Below the pieces are notes generated by a model. That model made no database searches and was not told the DNA's origin. It saw only the letters and a program-made list of their open reading frames with translations. From NCBI GenBank assembly GCA_913057775.1, contig CAJXOG010000001.1, positions 248,001 to 312,000 of the forward strand: a DNA stretch of 64,000 nt. The letters run 5' to 3'. Both the position numbers and the translations under genes were made by a program. Source of the DNA: an uncultured Fodinibius sp. (GTDB lineage: Bacteria > Bacteroidota > Rhodothermia > Balneolales > Balneolaceae). This document shows positions 19,141 through 27,590 of this stretch, piece by piece; position 1 is the first letter of the stretch, and each line of letters begins with the position of its first letter.

Positions 19141-20598
19141 TTACACATTTGATTTCGATGCTTTTTCTAGTAACTCATTGATGGTTCGTTCATAAGTAAT
19201 GTCCTCTTTAACCTTCAACACAGCCATCTTCAACTCCAAGTCAAAGTCGTCAAAATTATCTTTGATCAATTCCTTGACGCGTTCAGCCATTTTATGCATA
19301 ACACTTTCAACATCTTCTTTCCTCTGTTCAGGAAAGAGCACCAATATGGTTTCGTAATCCCAAAATGTAATTTCATCACCGGCAGCCAAATCATTTGACA
19401 ATATTTGCTGCAGCTCTTTTTGCAAATCGCGCTTGGCAGCATTACCAATACGCTGATAAAGCTCTGAGATATTCCACAGTCGAAACATACCTACTGAACT
19501 ATCAAATTCTGCGATGCTTTTACGCTTAATTTCATTTTTCAGCGCACGTATAAAATAATCGGTGCTCTCCCCTTCATCAGGCATTTGCTCTCCATTGTTC
19601 CTGATTTTTACATAATGATTCCCCTCGGCCATATCTTTACCCTTAGCGGTGAGGTGATACCTTTTAATCTCCTTTTTAACCAAATGCTCAACCTTTTGAT
19701 CGGCACCGCAGTTTAAACATTTGGCCCGAATCAACGGATCCTGGAAAGAATGGGCACATCCCCGGCAGTTAAATATTGCCGCCGGCTTATCATAATCTAC
19801 GCCAATATGTTTCAACTTTTTTTCACATTTGGGACATATAAGCGTTTCACCGTACCCGGCAGCTTTAAATTCGCTTATTTCTCCCATATACGCACAAGAG
19901 AAATGATGTATAAGATCATTAGAAACCAAGTGAGATGAATCACAATTCGGGCACACTTCCCTGATATTTAAATAACTGTTAGAGCAGGAGTTACATAAGT
20001 AGATGGTATCCACAAACTTACCAGTCAGAATCTCGTTATCCTCTGCCTCTTCGAGAATATCAAGCGCATCGGCCTCGTTTGCAAAGTCCAGATTATCGGT
20101 AAGCATGGCATAGGTATATCCCAATAAGCTCTTACGCGATGGAACAGGCTCTAAAAAATTCATATCCCGGGAGTGCATAAACCGTATCAGCTTGAGAAGC
20201 AAGAGGTTATTTGGAAAATCCGAATCAGACCCTACGGAAACAGATTTTCTTATGCGCTGCACCGACTCTTTAAAACGATTCCGGGAAACCGGCTTTACAA
20301 GATAATCGGATATGGCATAATCAAAAGCTTTTACAGCGAAATCTTTTTTGCCGGTTACTAAAATTACCTTGACGTTGTTATTGTCTTCAATCTCATCAAG
20401 AAATTCGAACCCCGACATCGACGGCATCATTACATCCAGAAAAATGAGATCTACCTGTTTCTCATCCAGCAATTCGAGCGCCTGCTCTCCGCTTTCTGCA
20501 ATGCCAACCAAATTGAGGCTATCGCTGTGGTCAACAAGCGATGACATTGCTATCCGTGAGGTTTTTTCGTCATCTACAATAATACAATTAAGAGTCAT
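19141..20598 (-). CDS. Response regulator: receiver, zinc-ribbon (TackOD1-like), degenerate GGDEF
   Basis: A 485-residue cytoplasmic regulator. Residues 1-115 form a complete receiver (D9/D10, phospho-acceptor D55, T82, K102) of the type seen in LytTR regulators. Residues about 195-310 carry five CxxC pairs (202/205, 216/219, 255/258, 278/281, 294/297), matching the TackOD1 output domain. The C-terminal 140 residues resemble a GGDEF fold, but the signature is replaced by FWDYET, so diguanylate cyclase activity is very unlikely. Its place between transport and synthase genes suggests post-translational or c-di-GMP-linked control of polymer synthesis (inference). No kinase is adjacent. Confidence 0.75.
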   Translation of the reverse strand: MTLNCIIVDDEKTSRIAMSSLVDHSDSLNLVGIAESGEQALELLDEKQVDLIFLDVMMPSMSGFEFLDEIEDNNNVKVILVTGKKDFAVKAFDYAISDYLVKPVSRNRFKESVQRIRKSVSVGSDSDFPNNLLLLKLIRFMHSRDMNFLEPVPSRKSLLGYTYAMLTDNLDFANEADALDILEEAEDNEILTGKFVDTIYLCNSCSNSYLNIREVCPNCDSSHLVSNDLIHHFSCAYMGEISEFKAAGYGETLICPKCEKKLKHIGVDYDKPAAIFNCRGCAHSFQDPLIRAKCLNCGADQKVEHLVKKEIKRYHLTAKGKDMAEGNHYVKIRNNGEQMPDEGESTDYFIRALKNEIKRKSIAEFDSSVGMFRLWNISELYQRIGNAAKRDLQKELQQILSNDLAAGDEITFWDYETILVLFPEQRKEDVESVMHKMAERVKELIKDNFDDFDLELKMAVLKVKEDITYERTINELLEKASKSNV

Positions 20599-20615
20599 AG
20601 CTATCTCCGGATATT

Positions 20616-20945
20616 CTACGTAGTTAATTTGTTATTAATCTTCCGTGCTACCTCGGCCACTTTAGCCAAGTTGTTCAATGAGTGAATGGTACCGTCAATC
20701 AGTGGATTTTGAGCTCCCGACTCCTCCTCATAAATTTTGTATACAAATATTGGGATTAGGTACACCGATTCCATGTTATGGCAACGTATTTTTTTTACGA
20801 TCTCTTTGGTAGCCAGCTGATTGGAATATTCAATAATAACCGCATCAAACGATTTAAGCTGCGGTAAGTACAGCGGTGACCGATCTTGTATCTTCATAAA
20901 TACAAGATCTTCGTGCGTTATTTTTTTAGCAAAATTCTCTTTCAT
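20616..20945 (-). CDS. Small pseudo-receiver-like protein
   Basis: A 109-residue protein without a recognised family name. The pattern FDAVIIEYS, then KKIRCHNMESVYLIPIFVY, resembles strands 3-5 of a CheY fold. The phospho-acceptor motif and the KP lysine are missing, so it would be a pseudo-receiver. It lies 17 bases before the TackOD1-type regulator and 13 after the MFP gene, well inside the operon. My inference is that it forms a two-part regulator with its neighbour. It could also be an unrelated small protein. Confidence 0.6.
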   Translation of the reverse strand: MKENFAKKITHEDLVFMKIQDRSPLYLPQLKSFDAVIIEYSNQLATKEIVKKIRCHNMESVYLIPIFVYKIYEEESGAQNPLIDGTIHSLNNLAKVAEVARKINNKLTT

Positions 20946-20958
20946 AACTTCTCTTTCC

Positions 20959-22029
20959 CTAAAGGATTACCTTGCGAATTGTCACTCCCAAATTGCTGTT
21001 TTCTTCCCATACCGAGAAGGCCTCTTCATCAACCGGTTTTAACTTCACAACAACGTATTTGTTGATATTGCCAAGTTCACCGATTGCAAGCGACTGCCAG
21101 TTTGATAGCTGAGGCGTATCGAAACCCGAGACAACTCCTCGGCTGTCAATATCACCGTCGAAATTCACTTTCAGCGTATCACCGTTCTGCAAATACTGCC
21201 GGCTGTTTTGCTGAAAAATAGCCCGTATAAAAATCTCTTTACTTTTCCGCTTAAGGGTCAAAATTGACTCCGAACGCATTGCCAGCTCAGATGCATTTTT
21301 ATCAATCATTTCTACCACGCCTCCCAGTGGCGTCGTGAACTTTCTTAATGTTGGAGTGTTCCCGGCCGTCTGCTCGATATTGGCTTCTCCTTCCCTCTCA
21401 AGACCAGTAAAAGTATTATAGATTTCCGGTGCTTTTCTCCAGTTCGCCAATGTTGCTTTTTGTTGACGCAGGTTCTTCAATTTTGAAGAAGCAAGAGAAG
21501 TGTCCTGTTTCAACCCCATGATTTTATTTTCGATACTTCGCAAATCATTCAAACTGCTAACTCCCAAGCGAATTTCTTTCTGAACCAGCTCTTTTTGGTT
21601 TTTATAGTACTCCAACTGCTCGACAGAATTTTGATATGAAATTTCTTCTTGGTCAATATCTCCCTGGACATCCATAATTTTTTCTTCCAGGCGACGTCTT
21701 TCATCACGACTTTGTTCAGGGCTCTGCGATTGATGAATAACCGCAAAAGAGAACAGCGGCTCGTTGGAACCTACCGAATCCCCTTCCTCCACAAACATCT
21801 CTGTAACCCGAACATCAACTGGAAAACGCACCTCCACTCGGTTGGCAACGACTCTGCCCTGTCCCTCAATAATCATGTAATAATCAAATAAGAAATAAGC
21901 AAAAACAACCAAGACAAATCCTATGATGGAAAGATAAACAACCCGATCCCAGTTGATTGATTCTTCCATCTCCTTTTCCCGAGTGCCTCGTATCTTTGAT
22001 GGTTTTGATCTAAAATAATCGCTTTTCAT
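20959..22029 (-). CDS. HlyD-type membrane-fusion protein
   Basis: A 356-residue periplasmic adaptor. A short cytoplasmic N-terminus and one membrane helix (about 29-52) precede a first half-lipoyl segment (VRFPVDVRVTEMFVEEGDSV). A long coiled coil follows (about 105-195, rich in Glu, Gln, Lys), then the second lipoyl half (LRKFTTPLGGVVEMIDK) and a beta-barrel domain. It lies 8 bases after the TolC-type gene. The pair would form an envelope-spanning channel, but no ABC or RND transporter is in the operon. The membrane glycosyltransferase probably supplies the substrate, as in synthase-dependent polysaccharide secretion (inference). Confidence 0.82.
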   Translation of the reverse strand: MKSDYFRSKPSKIRGTREKEMEESINWDRVVYLSIIGFVLVVFAYFLFDYYMIIEGQGRVVANRVEVRFPVDVRVTEMFVEEGDSVGSNEPLFSFAVIHQSQSPEQSRDERRRLEEKIMDVQGDIDQEEISYQNSVEQLEYYKNQKELVQKEIRLGVSSLNDLRSIENKIMGLKQDTSLASSKLKNLRQQKATLANWRKAPEIYNTFTGLEREGEANIEQTAGNTPTLRKFTTPLGGVVEMIDKNASELAMRSESILTLKRKSKEIFIRAIFQQNSRQYLQNGDTLKVNFDGDIDSRGVVSGFDTPQLSNWQSLAIGELGNINKYVVVKLKPVDEEAFSVWEENSNLGVTIRKVIL

Positions 22030-22037
22030 ATCGGTAT

Positions 22038-24164
22038 TCAGTTTAAGCCAATCAGTGTTTCAAAATCATGTACAGCAAACGATAGCTTGCCATATTGCTG
22101 ATTTAATTGTGAAATAAAATCTTCCATTTGTGTTTGGGATACGAAATCATCCGGACGCAGAGCAATCACCAACTTCTCTCCCTCTTTGCTATTATCACCG
22201 GTAAACTGCAGCTCTTCTGACAATCGCTTCTTCAGCTTTGGCACCGTTGATATTTGATACGCCATGATATAGAGCTTGTCAACCAGCGGATACAGTTCGG
22301 GGAGGATCCGATCATAGAACACAGGTACAGAAACCGACAGCGATAAGTTATACCTGTCAGCAACATTTTCTGCATACTGTACCATCTTAGTGTATTGCTG
22401 AAGATAGTATTCTTTTTTTTGTGACCAGTCATCAAAGGTATGGGGTTCTACATCCAAATGGATGCCTTTGGCATTAAAAGCACGTGCATTTTTGGCAAAA
22501 TCATGAATACTATCCCAGTTCCTCTCTTCAATTAATACATTACTTCCTTTCATCAGATCTACTGAAATTCCCATGGCCTCTGCATTTCTCATAAATGATG
22601 ACAATTTATCTGATGCTGAAGCCATCTCCGGGCCGGGAGAAAGCAAAATAGTATCAAAATTTCGTGCAGACATATAATCCAGCAATAATGGGTTTTTATA
22701 ACTATCAAAAGTGTCAGACCACATATATACCGTGGATGAAGAATTATTTTTTTGCGCCAACTTTGGAGGAGTCCACACGCTGGCATAGTTGGATAACGGC
22801 GAATTAGGTGCGAATCTGCTGAGGCGAATAAGCTTATCGTAAATTTTTTCTTTCGTCTGCGATAATTGCCACATGGCCTCGATTTGTGACAAATATAAGT
22901 TCAGTAACTCAGAAGAATCATATTCCTGATTACCATTTTGCCGGTCTGTCTGTTTTTGTCGGATACGTTGCAATTGCCGCTGATACCTATTAAAGGTATT
23001 GGCATATTGATTTTTCAGCTCCTTATATTCCCTAAAATGCTGCCTGAGCATGTTGTTTTCAGCAAAATCCTGCCTCTTATTTTTATAGGCAATTTCTTGG
23101 CGCTGAGCTTCCTTATACCCCTTATTTCCTTCTTTAAAAACCGTAAGCGGAACCGAGAGATTAACCGAAAACGAGAAATACTCTCGATCTTGTGCATTGG
23201 TAAGCGGAAGTTGTTGTCCCGAGCGATCATAATAGTTATAGTCTAGGTTTGCCGACAATGAAACATCTCTCCAGCGGCGATATTCATCTTCCGTATTTTT
23301 CAAGAGCAGTGAATCTGCTTTTTTACGCAAAGGTTCTTGAGCCGCCTCATCCCTTAACTTTTCATAATCAACAGAAAGAATCGGCAATACTATTTTTTCA
23401 TGTATCCGCTTTTTGCCACCTAAAGAATCTAATTTTGTATCTGTATTCAGCACCATTTCTGTTTCCGAGAGTTTGGACGATATTTCCAGCACTTCATCCC
23501 ATGATTTATATCCTAAATCATAAAGAGTCTTCAACTCATTCTTTTTTATAGTGAGGAGTTCTTTATACTGTTTTTTGATCGCTTTTTGCTCTTGTCTAAC
23601 AACAGAAAGTACATGCTCGCGCAGAACTTGATAGCGCTGTTCCCTATTGGCTTCGCGCTGTTCAAACCGTTCTATTTTGACTTCTCTCTGCAACTGTTTT
23701 GCTTTTAGCTGATTCTCTTGCCACCCATTGCTGAGCACATCCCAATTAAGCCCCATTTGGTAACGCCTGTTGTAAAAGATACCTTCGGAATCAAACACTC
23801 CCTGGTCAAGATTTTGCAGGTAGCCGGCCTGTAGGTTTAATCCCCAGTCGTTCTTGGTACGCTGACGTTCATTTTCTAACATGCTGGCGGATGGATACTG
23901 ATCTCCGACAGCAAAGTTTCTATGATCAAATAACGAATCAAGAACTTGGATATCAGCTTTTTCATCTGCCATCCGAACGTAATCTGCCTTAGCAGAAAGT
24001 GTAGAGTCAATATGGATGATCAACTTTTCAAGAACGTCCGAACGTCCGCTTTGAGCCCAACTGTTATCAATAGGACAAAGCAAAATCATACCTGTCACCA
24101 ATACTGTGAGCAAGTACCCCGCTGAAAATATTTTATTACTACTCCTAAAAAGTATTACCCGCAA
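22038..24164 (-). CDS. TolC-type outer-membrane channel fused to a glycosidase-like TIM barrel
   Basis: A 708-residue secreted protein. A signal peptide ends near WAQSG (about 38). Residues about 40-455 have the long helices and paired beta segments of TolC-family proteins (for example ISLSANL-type strands near 300 and FSVNLSVPL near 332). Residues about 478-705 look like a TIM barrel of the GH18/PgaB type, with GIHLDVEP (567-574; D571 and E573 as candidate catalytic acids), LSLSVSVPVF and KLYIMAYQ. The start is TTG at 24164, supported by AGGAG 10 bases upstream; no suitable ATG is near. It is the first gene of the operon. The fusion suggests that the polymer is trimmed or gripped at the export channel (inference). 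Confidence 0.78.
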   Translation of the reverse strand: MRVILFRSSNKIFSAGYLLTVLVTGMILLCPIDNSWAQSGRSDVLEKLIIHIDSTLSAKADYVRMADEKADIQVLDSLFDHRNFAVGDQYPSASMLENERQRTKNDWGLNLQAGYLQNLDQGVFDSEGIFYNRRYQMGLNWDVLSNGWQENQLKAKQLQREVKIERFEQREANREQRYQVLREHVLSVVRQEQKAIKKQYKELLTIKKNELKTLYDLGYKSWDEVLEISSKLSETEMVLNTDTKLDSLGGKKRIHEKIVLPILSVDYEKLRDEAAQEPLRKKADSLLLKNTEDEYRRWRDVSLSANLDYNYYDRSGQQLPLTNAQDREYFSFSVNLSVPLTVFKEGNKGYKEAQRQEIAYKNKRQDFAENNMLRQHFREYKELKNQYANTFNRYQRQLQRIRQKQTDRQNGNQEYDSSELLNLYLSQIEAMWQLSQTKEKIYDKLIRLSRFAPNSPLSNYASVWTPPKLAQKNNSSSTVYMWSDTFDSYKNPLLLDYMSARNFDTILLSPGPEMASASDKLSSFMRNAEAMGISVDLMKGSNVLIEERNWDSIHDFAKNARAFNAKGIHLDVEPHTFDDWSQKKEYYLQQYTKMVQYAENVADRYNLSLSVSVPVFYDRILPELYPLVDKLYIMAYQISTVPKLKKRLSEELQFTGDNSKEGEKLVIALRPDDFVSQTQMEDFISQLNQQYGKLSFAVHDFETLIGLN

Positions 24165-24174
24165 AATATTCTAA

Positions 24175-24179
24175 CTCCT
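24175..24179 (-). promoter_or_regulatory. Ribosome binding site supporting a TTG start
   Basis: AGGAG on the minus strand lies 10 bases before TTG at 24164. It decides the start of the TolC-glycosidase fusion gene, which has no ATG before residue 26, inside the signal peptide. Confidence 0.6.
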
Positions 24180-24374
24180 AAACTTTTTTTGTCACTCTTG
24201 AGTGCAAACATTAAAAAAAAAACCACTAAAATCTTGAATATTAATTAAACTTAATTCTAATGGATCATTATTATATTTGGATTAAGTATTCTGTTCCAAA
24301 TATTTGTTTCCCATAAGATATTTAATGATTTTCGGTTTCATCAGAACTGTAATATTTGACTATTGTACTTGACT

Positions 24375-24866
24375 ATGAGCAACAAGCAGCCAACCGTTGG
24401 TGTTATCATGGGCAGTGACAGCGACTGGGCTACAATGAAAGCTGCCTGCGATATTTTAGAAGGTTTCGACATTTCCTACGAAAAAAAAGTGGTTTCAGCT
24501 CACCGTACTCCCGACGATATGGCAGAATACGGTAAGGCAGCCCGAAACCGGGGTATCAAAGTAATTATTGCGGGGGCAGGCGGTGCAGCACACCTGCCGG
24601 GAATGACGGCAGCCCATACCACACTGCCTGTTATTGGCGTGCCCGTTAAAACCAGTACACTTAGCGGACTCGACAGCCTTTACTCTATTGTGCAGATGCC
24701 ACCGGGTGTTCCCGTAGCTACAGTTGCGATTGGCAAAGCAGGTAACGCGGCCCTCCTTGCTATTCGGATGCTGAGCGTCGAAAATAGCGAGCTTGCTAAT
24801 AAGTTATCTAATTATCACAAAGAGATGGCTGAAACTTCTCGGGCAAAAACACAGAACTTAAACTAG
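24375..24866 (+). CDS. purE: N5-CAIR mutase
   Basis: Converts the PurK product N5-CAIR to CAIR in purine synthesis. Class I motifs are clear: [24 protein letters not shown] and [19 protein letters not shown]. The start is the ATG at 24375; a TTG four codons upstream extends the frame but adds nothing conserved. The product is 163 residues, normal for a bacterial PurE. It is followed six bases later by the DUF6483-like gene, so the three genes to 25692 are probably one transcript. Confidence 0.96.
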   Translation: MSNKQPTVGVIMGSDSDWATMKAACDILEGFDISYEKKVVSAHRTPDDMAEYGKAARNRGIKVIIAGAGGAAHLPGMTAAHTTLPVIGVPVKTSTLSGLDSLYSIVQMPPGVPVATVAIGKAGNAALLAIRMLSVENSELANKLSNYHKEMAETSRAKTQNLN

Positions 24867-24872
24867 GGTGTT

Positions 24873-25322
24873 ATGCATCTGCAAGAACAGGATTTCTTAA
24901 TGCGGCAGATTCAAATCCTTACCCAATTGCTGCAGCAGATTATCTTTAAAAAGAATCAAAATCAGTATCAAGAGGCAGTAGAAGAAATCCAAAATGCGTT
25001 AACGAAGCTCACTAAAGATCATCCCAAAGCGTTTCACCAGCTTGACTTTGAGGAAACACTTGAGCTTTTTACCCATAATGATACCTTTGAATCCGAATTA
25101 GCTGTAGCCGTTGCAGATCTCCTTGTAGAACAAGGTAAACTGCTTTATGAAGAATCGTTCAAGCGTTCTCAAAAATCGATGGGGCAGGCTCTTATTTTAT
25201 ATAAAAAATCTTTGCAAATTCCAGATGCTTCAGTTCCGTTGGATATCAAAAACAAAATCCATCATCTTGAAAACAAAGTGTTGGCGGACCATCTTGAGCA
25301 AATAAATAGCATTTTCAATTAA
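24873..25322 (+). CDS. DUF6483-like helical protein
   Basis: A 149-residue protein, almost all helical by composition. The N-terminal QDFLMRQIQILTQLLQQI and the following Asn/Glu-rich helices resemble the DUF6483 family, whose function is not known. No membrane segment or signal peptide is seen. It sits six bases after purE and ten before the TfoX-N-like gene, on the same strand. Confidence 0.65.
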   Translation: MHLQEQDFLMRQIQILTQLLQQIIFKKNQNQYQEAVEEIQNALTKLTKDHPKAFHQLDFEETLELFTHNDTFESELAVAVADLLVEQGKLLYEESFKRSQKSMGQALILYKKSLQIPDASVPLDIKNKIHHLENKVLADHLEQINSIFN

Positions 25323-25332
25323 TCTAACTGTT

Positions 25333-25692
25333 GTGGCTGAGTACAATGAAAAGCTGGAAGATTTGCTGGATCACCATCTGATTGCAAATGAAGAGCTGGT
25401 AAAGAGGAAAGAAGGCGGTGGGGTCGGCTATCTTATTAACGGCAATATGTGTCTGGGTATTTATGGGGATCTACTTATAGCTCGAATTGGAGAACGGCTG
25501 GCCTCATCACTTGTAGATCGTCCCGGTATCAGGAAGTATTTACCGGATAAGGGATTATATGATGATTTTGTGATGATTGAGGAAAAGGTATATTCTCATA
25601 GTAAGGCTCTTCAAAAGTTTATTGATCAGAGCATCTCTTATACCGGGCATTTACCGGCCAAAGACCATGGTAAAACACATCCAGATTCTTAA
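25333..25692 (+). CDS. TfoX N-terminal domain-like protein
   Basis: A 119-residue single-domain protein. GGVGYLINGNMCLGIYGDLLIARIG, read as GVGYLINGNMCLGI then a GDLLIARIG strand, closely fits the TfoX N-terminal domain. RPGIRKY and a C-terminal helix ending GHLPAKDH also agree with it. The start is GTG at 25333; no ATG is available before the domain. The competence link of TfoX itself should not be transferred, because stand-alone N-terminal-domain proteins are widespread and uncharacterised. Confidence 0.72.
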   Translation: MAEYNEKLEDLLDHHLIANEELVKRKEGGGVGYLINGNMCLGIYGDLLIARIGERLASSLVDRPGIRKYLPDKGLYDDFVMIEEKVYSHSKALQKFIDQSISYTGHLPAKDHGKTHPDS

Positions 25693-25751
25693 TTGTTTAT
25701 TAAAAATACACAGCTTCTTAACAGAGATTATCCGTCACATCAAAAGAGTTG

Positions 25752-25949
25752 TTAAAACTTCATCTCCATGTCGGTATCACCGGCAACAATAAGCACCCCC
25801 GATGCATTGTAACGTGTCTGTCCTTCTTCAGGAGCAAATCTATCACCAAAAACATTTACTACTCGCACCTCTTCCGGCGTAGCAAAACAAGTCATTTCCA
25901 CATCAAAACCGCTATAGTTAAGAGATAACTCAAAAAATAATATGCTTCT
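25752..25949 (-). pseudogene. Possible gene remnant, about 65 codons
   Basis: Between two real genes the minus strand stays open for about 65 codons and reads like protein. It includes a Gly/Asp-rich stretch (FGDRFAPEEGQTRYNASG) and ends LIVAGDTDMEMKF. No ATG stands at its head; the first in-frame starts are GTG and ATG about 15 codons in, and a stop lies just upstream. It looks like the C-terminal tail of a lost gene. I could not name the family. Confidence 0.35.
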
Positions 25950-25996
25950 TCAACTTGTAATACATTTCTCACCGATAATTACCTCATCTCGTGATA

Positions 25997-26572
25997 CTAT
26001 TCTGAGAGGAGCGTTTTAATTCTGGGTTCCAGCTCTTTATTGGTTAGAGCCCCTACCGCAAAATATTGCAAGTTCCCTTTTTTATTGATGATATACGTTG
26101 TTGGGATTCCCATTGTGGGGCCGTATTTGTCCATAATAGTACCATCGTCAATCACAATCGGATAGGATACTTCATACTTTTCAATAAAAGGACGAACTAC
26201 CGACTCCCCCTGTTCATCAATTGATACGCCCAAAACTATAAATCCATCATCCTTATATTTTTCGTATAACTCTTGCAGATCGGGGGTCTCCTCGCGACAA
26301 GGAGCACACCAGGTTGCCCAGATATTTAACAGTACCACTTGCCCTTCATAATCCGAAAGAGTAAATGTCTCCTCATTAAGTAAAGTAACTTCAAAGTCCC
26401 GGGCTTTGGCTTCGCGCTGTGCAGGATATAAGGTAGCCGAACCGGGATCAAGTTGCTCAAGCGGTTGGGTAGGACCTTCTTTTTGTGATTCGCTTTCTGA
26501 ATTACATCCCAAAAACAGGAAAACAGAAAGAACGGATAAAAGTCCGCAAAGGTATAATGGATTTTTCATCAT
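25997..26572 (-). CDS. TlpA-type thioredoxin lipoprotein
   Basis: A predicted envelope-anchored disulfide reductase. The N-terminal helix ends in a lipobox (FLFLGC) and the thioredoxin domain has the active site WATWCAPCREE and the cis-proline stretch GIPTTYII. I set the start at the ATGATG at 26572, which leaves a normal lipoprotein signal. An earlier ATG at 26605 overlaps the DUF411 gene by 14 bases and would put a polar arm before the signal. It follows the DUF411 gene on the same strand, suggesting a job in keeping a metal or cytochrome site reduced (inference). Confidence 0.88.
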   Translation of the reverse strand: MMKNPLYLCGLLSVLSVFLFLGCNSESESQKEGPTQPLEQLDPGSATLYPAQREAKARDFEVTLLNEETFTLSDYEGQVVLLNIWATWCAPCREETPDLQELYEKYKDDGFIVLGVSIDEQGESVVRPFIEKYEVSYPIVIDDGTIMDKYGPTMGIPTTYIINKKGNLQYFAVGALTNKELEPRIKTLLSE

Positions 26573-26591
26573 CAGATCTTGATTGCCTTGA

Positions 26592-27086
26592 TCAGTGTTG
26601 GGCAAATACCTCTGTACTGCCGTCGTTCTTGAGCAGATATACTTTATAGGGTTCGTTGGGCTTGGTATTCATTCCCGGGGAGCTGGCAGGCATGCCAGGC
26701 ACCACTAGACCCCGTGCATCGGGCTTTTCTTTTAATAAGCGCCGGATATCCTGTGACGGCACATGTCCCTCTACAACGTAATCACCAACCACCGCTGTAT
26801 GACAGGCTCCCATGTTTTGTGGTACCCCCTGATCGGCTTTTACCGCATACAGATTGGGGGAGTTTATGGATTTAACACTATATCCATTGCCCTGCATATA
26901 GGCCGCCCACTTATCGCAGCACTGGCAGCCTTCATTTTTATACATGACCACATCGGCCTTGGTCCCATTATCCTTACGATTATAATAGTCATTTATGATG
27001 TACCAAATGGCACCACCGGCAACAACGAAAATGAGTGTGGCGTAAGTAAAAAATTTCTGGGGCTTCATAAGAGAATTATTTTCCAT
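26592..27086 (-). CDS. DUF411 metal-site protein
   Basis: A 164-residue protein with one N-terminal membrane helix (about 11-31) and a periplasmic DUF411 domain. Visible signatures are KNEGCQCCDKWAAYM, MGACHTAVVGDYVVEGHVP and GLVVPGMPASSPGM. The Cys-rich CQCC and ACHT sites suggest binding of a soft metal such as copper, which is how the family is usually interpreted. M7 is an alternative start. It lies 15 bases after tRNA-Leu and upstream of the TlpA-type gene, so all three may be co-transcribed. Confidence 0.88.
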   Translation of the reverse strand: MENNSLMKPQKFFTYATLIFVVAGGAIWYIINDYYNRKDNGTKADVVMYKNEGCQCCDKWAAYMQGNGYSVKSINSPNLYAVKADQGVPQNMGACHTAVVGDYVVEGHVPSQDIRRLLKEKPDARGLVVPGMPASSPGMNTKPNEPYKVYLLKNDGSTEVFAQH

Positions 27087-27101
27087 TTAAGAAGTGAAAA
27101 G

Positions 27102-27186
27102 TACCTGAGAGGGGACTCGAACCCCTACGACCGCAATGGCCACCGGATTTTGAATCCGGCGCGTCTACCAATTCCGCCACTCAGGC
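27102..27186 (-). tRNA. tRNA-Leu (anticodon CAA)
   Basis: An 85-base sequence folds as a class II tRNA. The acceptor stem is GCCTGAG with CTCAGGT, and the anticodon stem CCGGA/TCCGG encloses TTCAAAA, giving anticodon CAA. A long variable arm and GGTTCGAGTCC in the T arm follow. The discriminator is A. The 3' CCA is not encoded in full. Confidence 0.95.
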
Positions 27187-27590
27187 ATTTGTCAGAGAGA
27201 CTGAATATAAGAGATAAGCGTCTATTTCTACAACTGAATTTGTACTTTTTTGAGAGCGTTCCCCTACTCTCTTCGCATAATTTCAATCTATATAAAATTT
27301 GGATTAATTATATTTATCAACTGTCCCATAAGCCACTTTCAAGATATGTGAGATTGTGAAAGAGCTCTGTTCCAGTATCACCTTCCGATTATATATAAAA
27401 GGAAGCGAAACTCCTTTTACTCATTTTTAGATCTGCAACACTCTTAAACTGTAAAGAAAATCGCATCTTAAACCATAATTATATATAAGTCCGTTTTGTG
27501 CTTTTAGCAAAGATATCGCCGGAACGTCATAAATGGTTATCTTTTTGGGGGGATTGATAGATGCAAACGGTGACTATCCTTAGAAACTTG
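27187..27590. other. Intergenic region, nothing recognised
   Basis: About 400 AT-rich bases lie upstream of tRNA-Leu and downstream of the M1-like peptidase gene. A weak hairpin (27397-27403 with 27412-27418) is followed on the minus strand by TTTTATATAT and might end the peptidase transcript. No coding or RNA signal was recognised. Confidence 0.4.

Noticed and set aside
24272-24279. Bacteroidota-type -7 box (TAnnTTTG) before purE
   Set aside because: The -7 word fits, but no -33 element is visible at the right spacing and the gap is AT-rich enough for chance.
26763-27359. 198-codon plus-strand ORF
   Set aside because: It runs antisense through the DUF411 gene and straight across the tRNA-Leu gene, so it cannot be a real gene.
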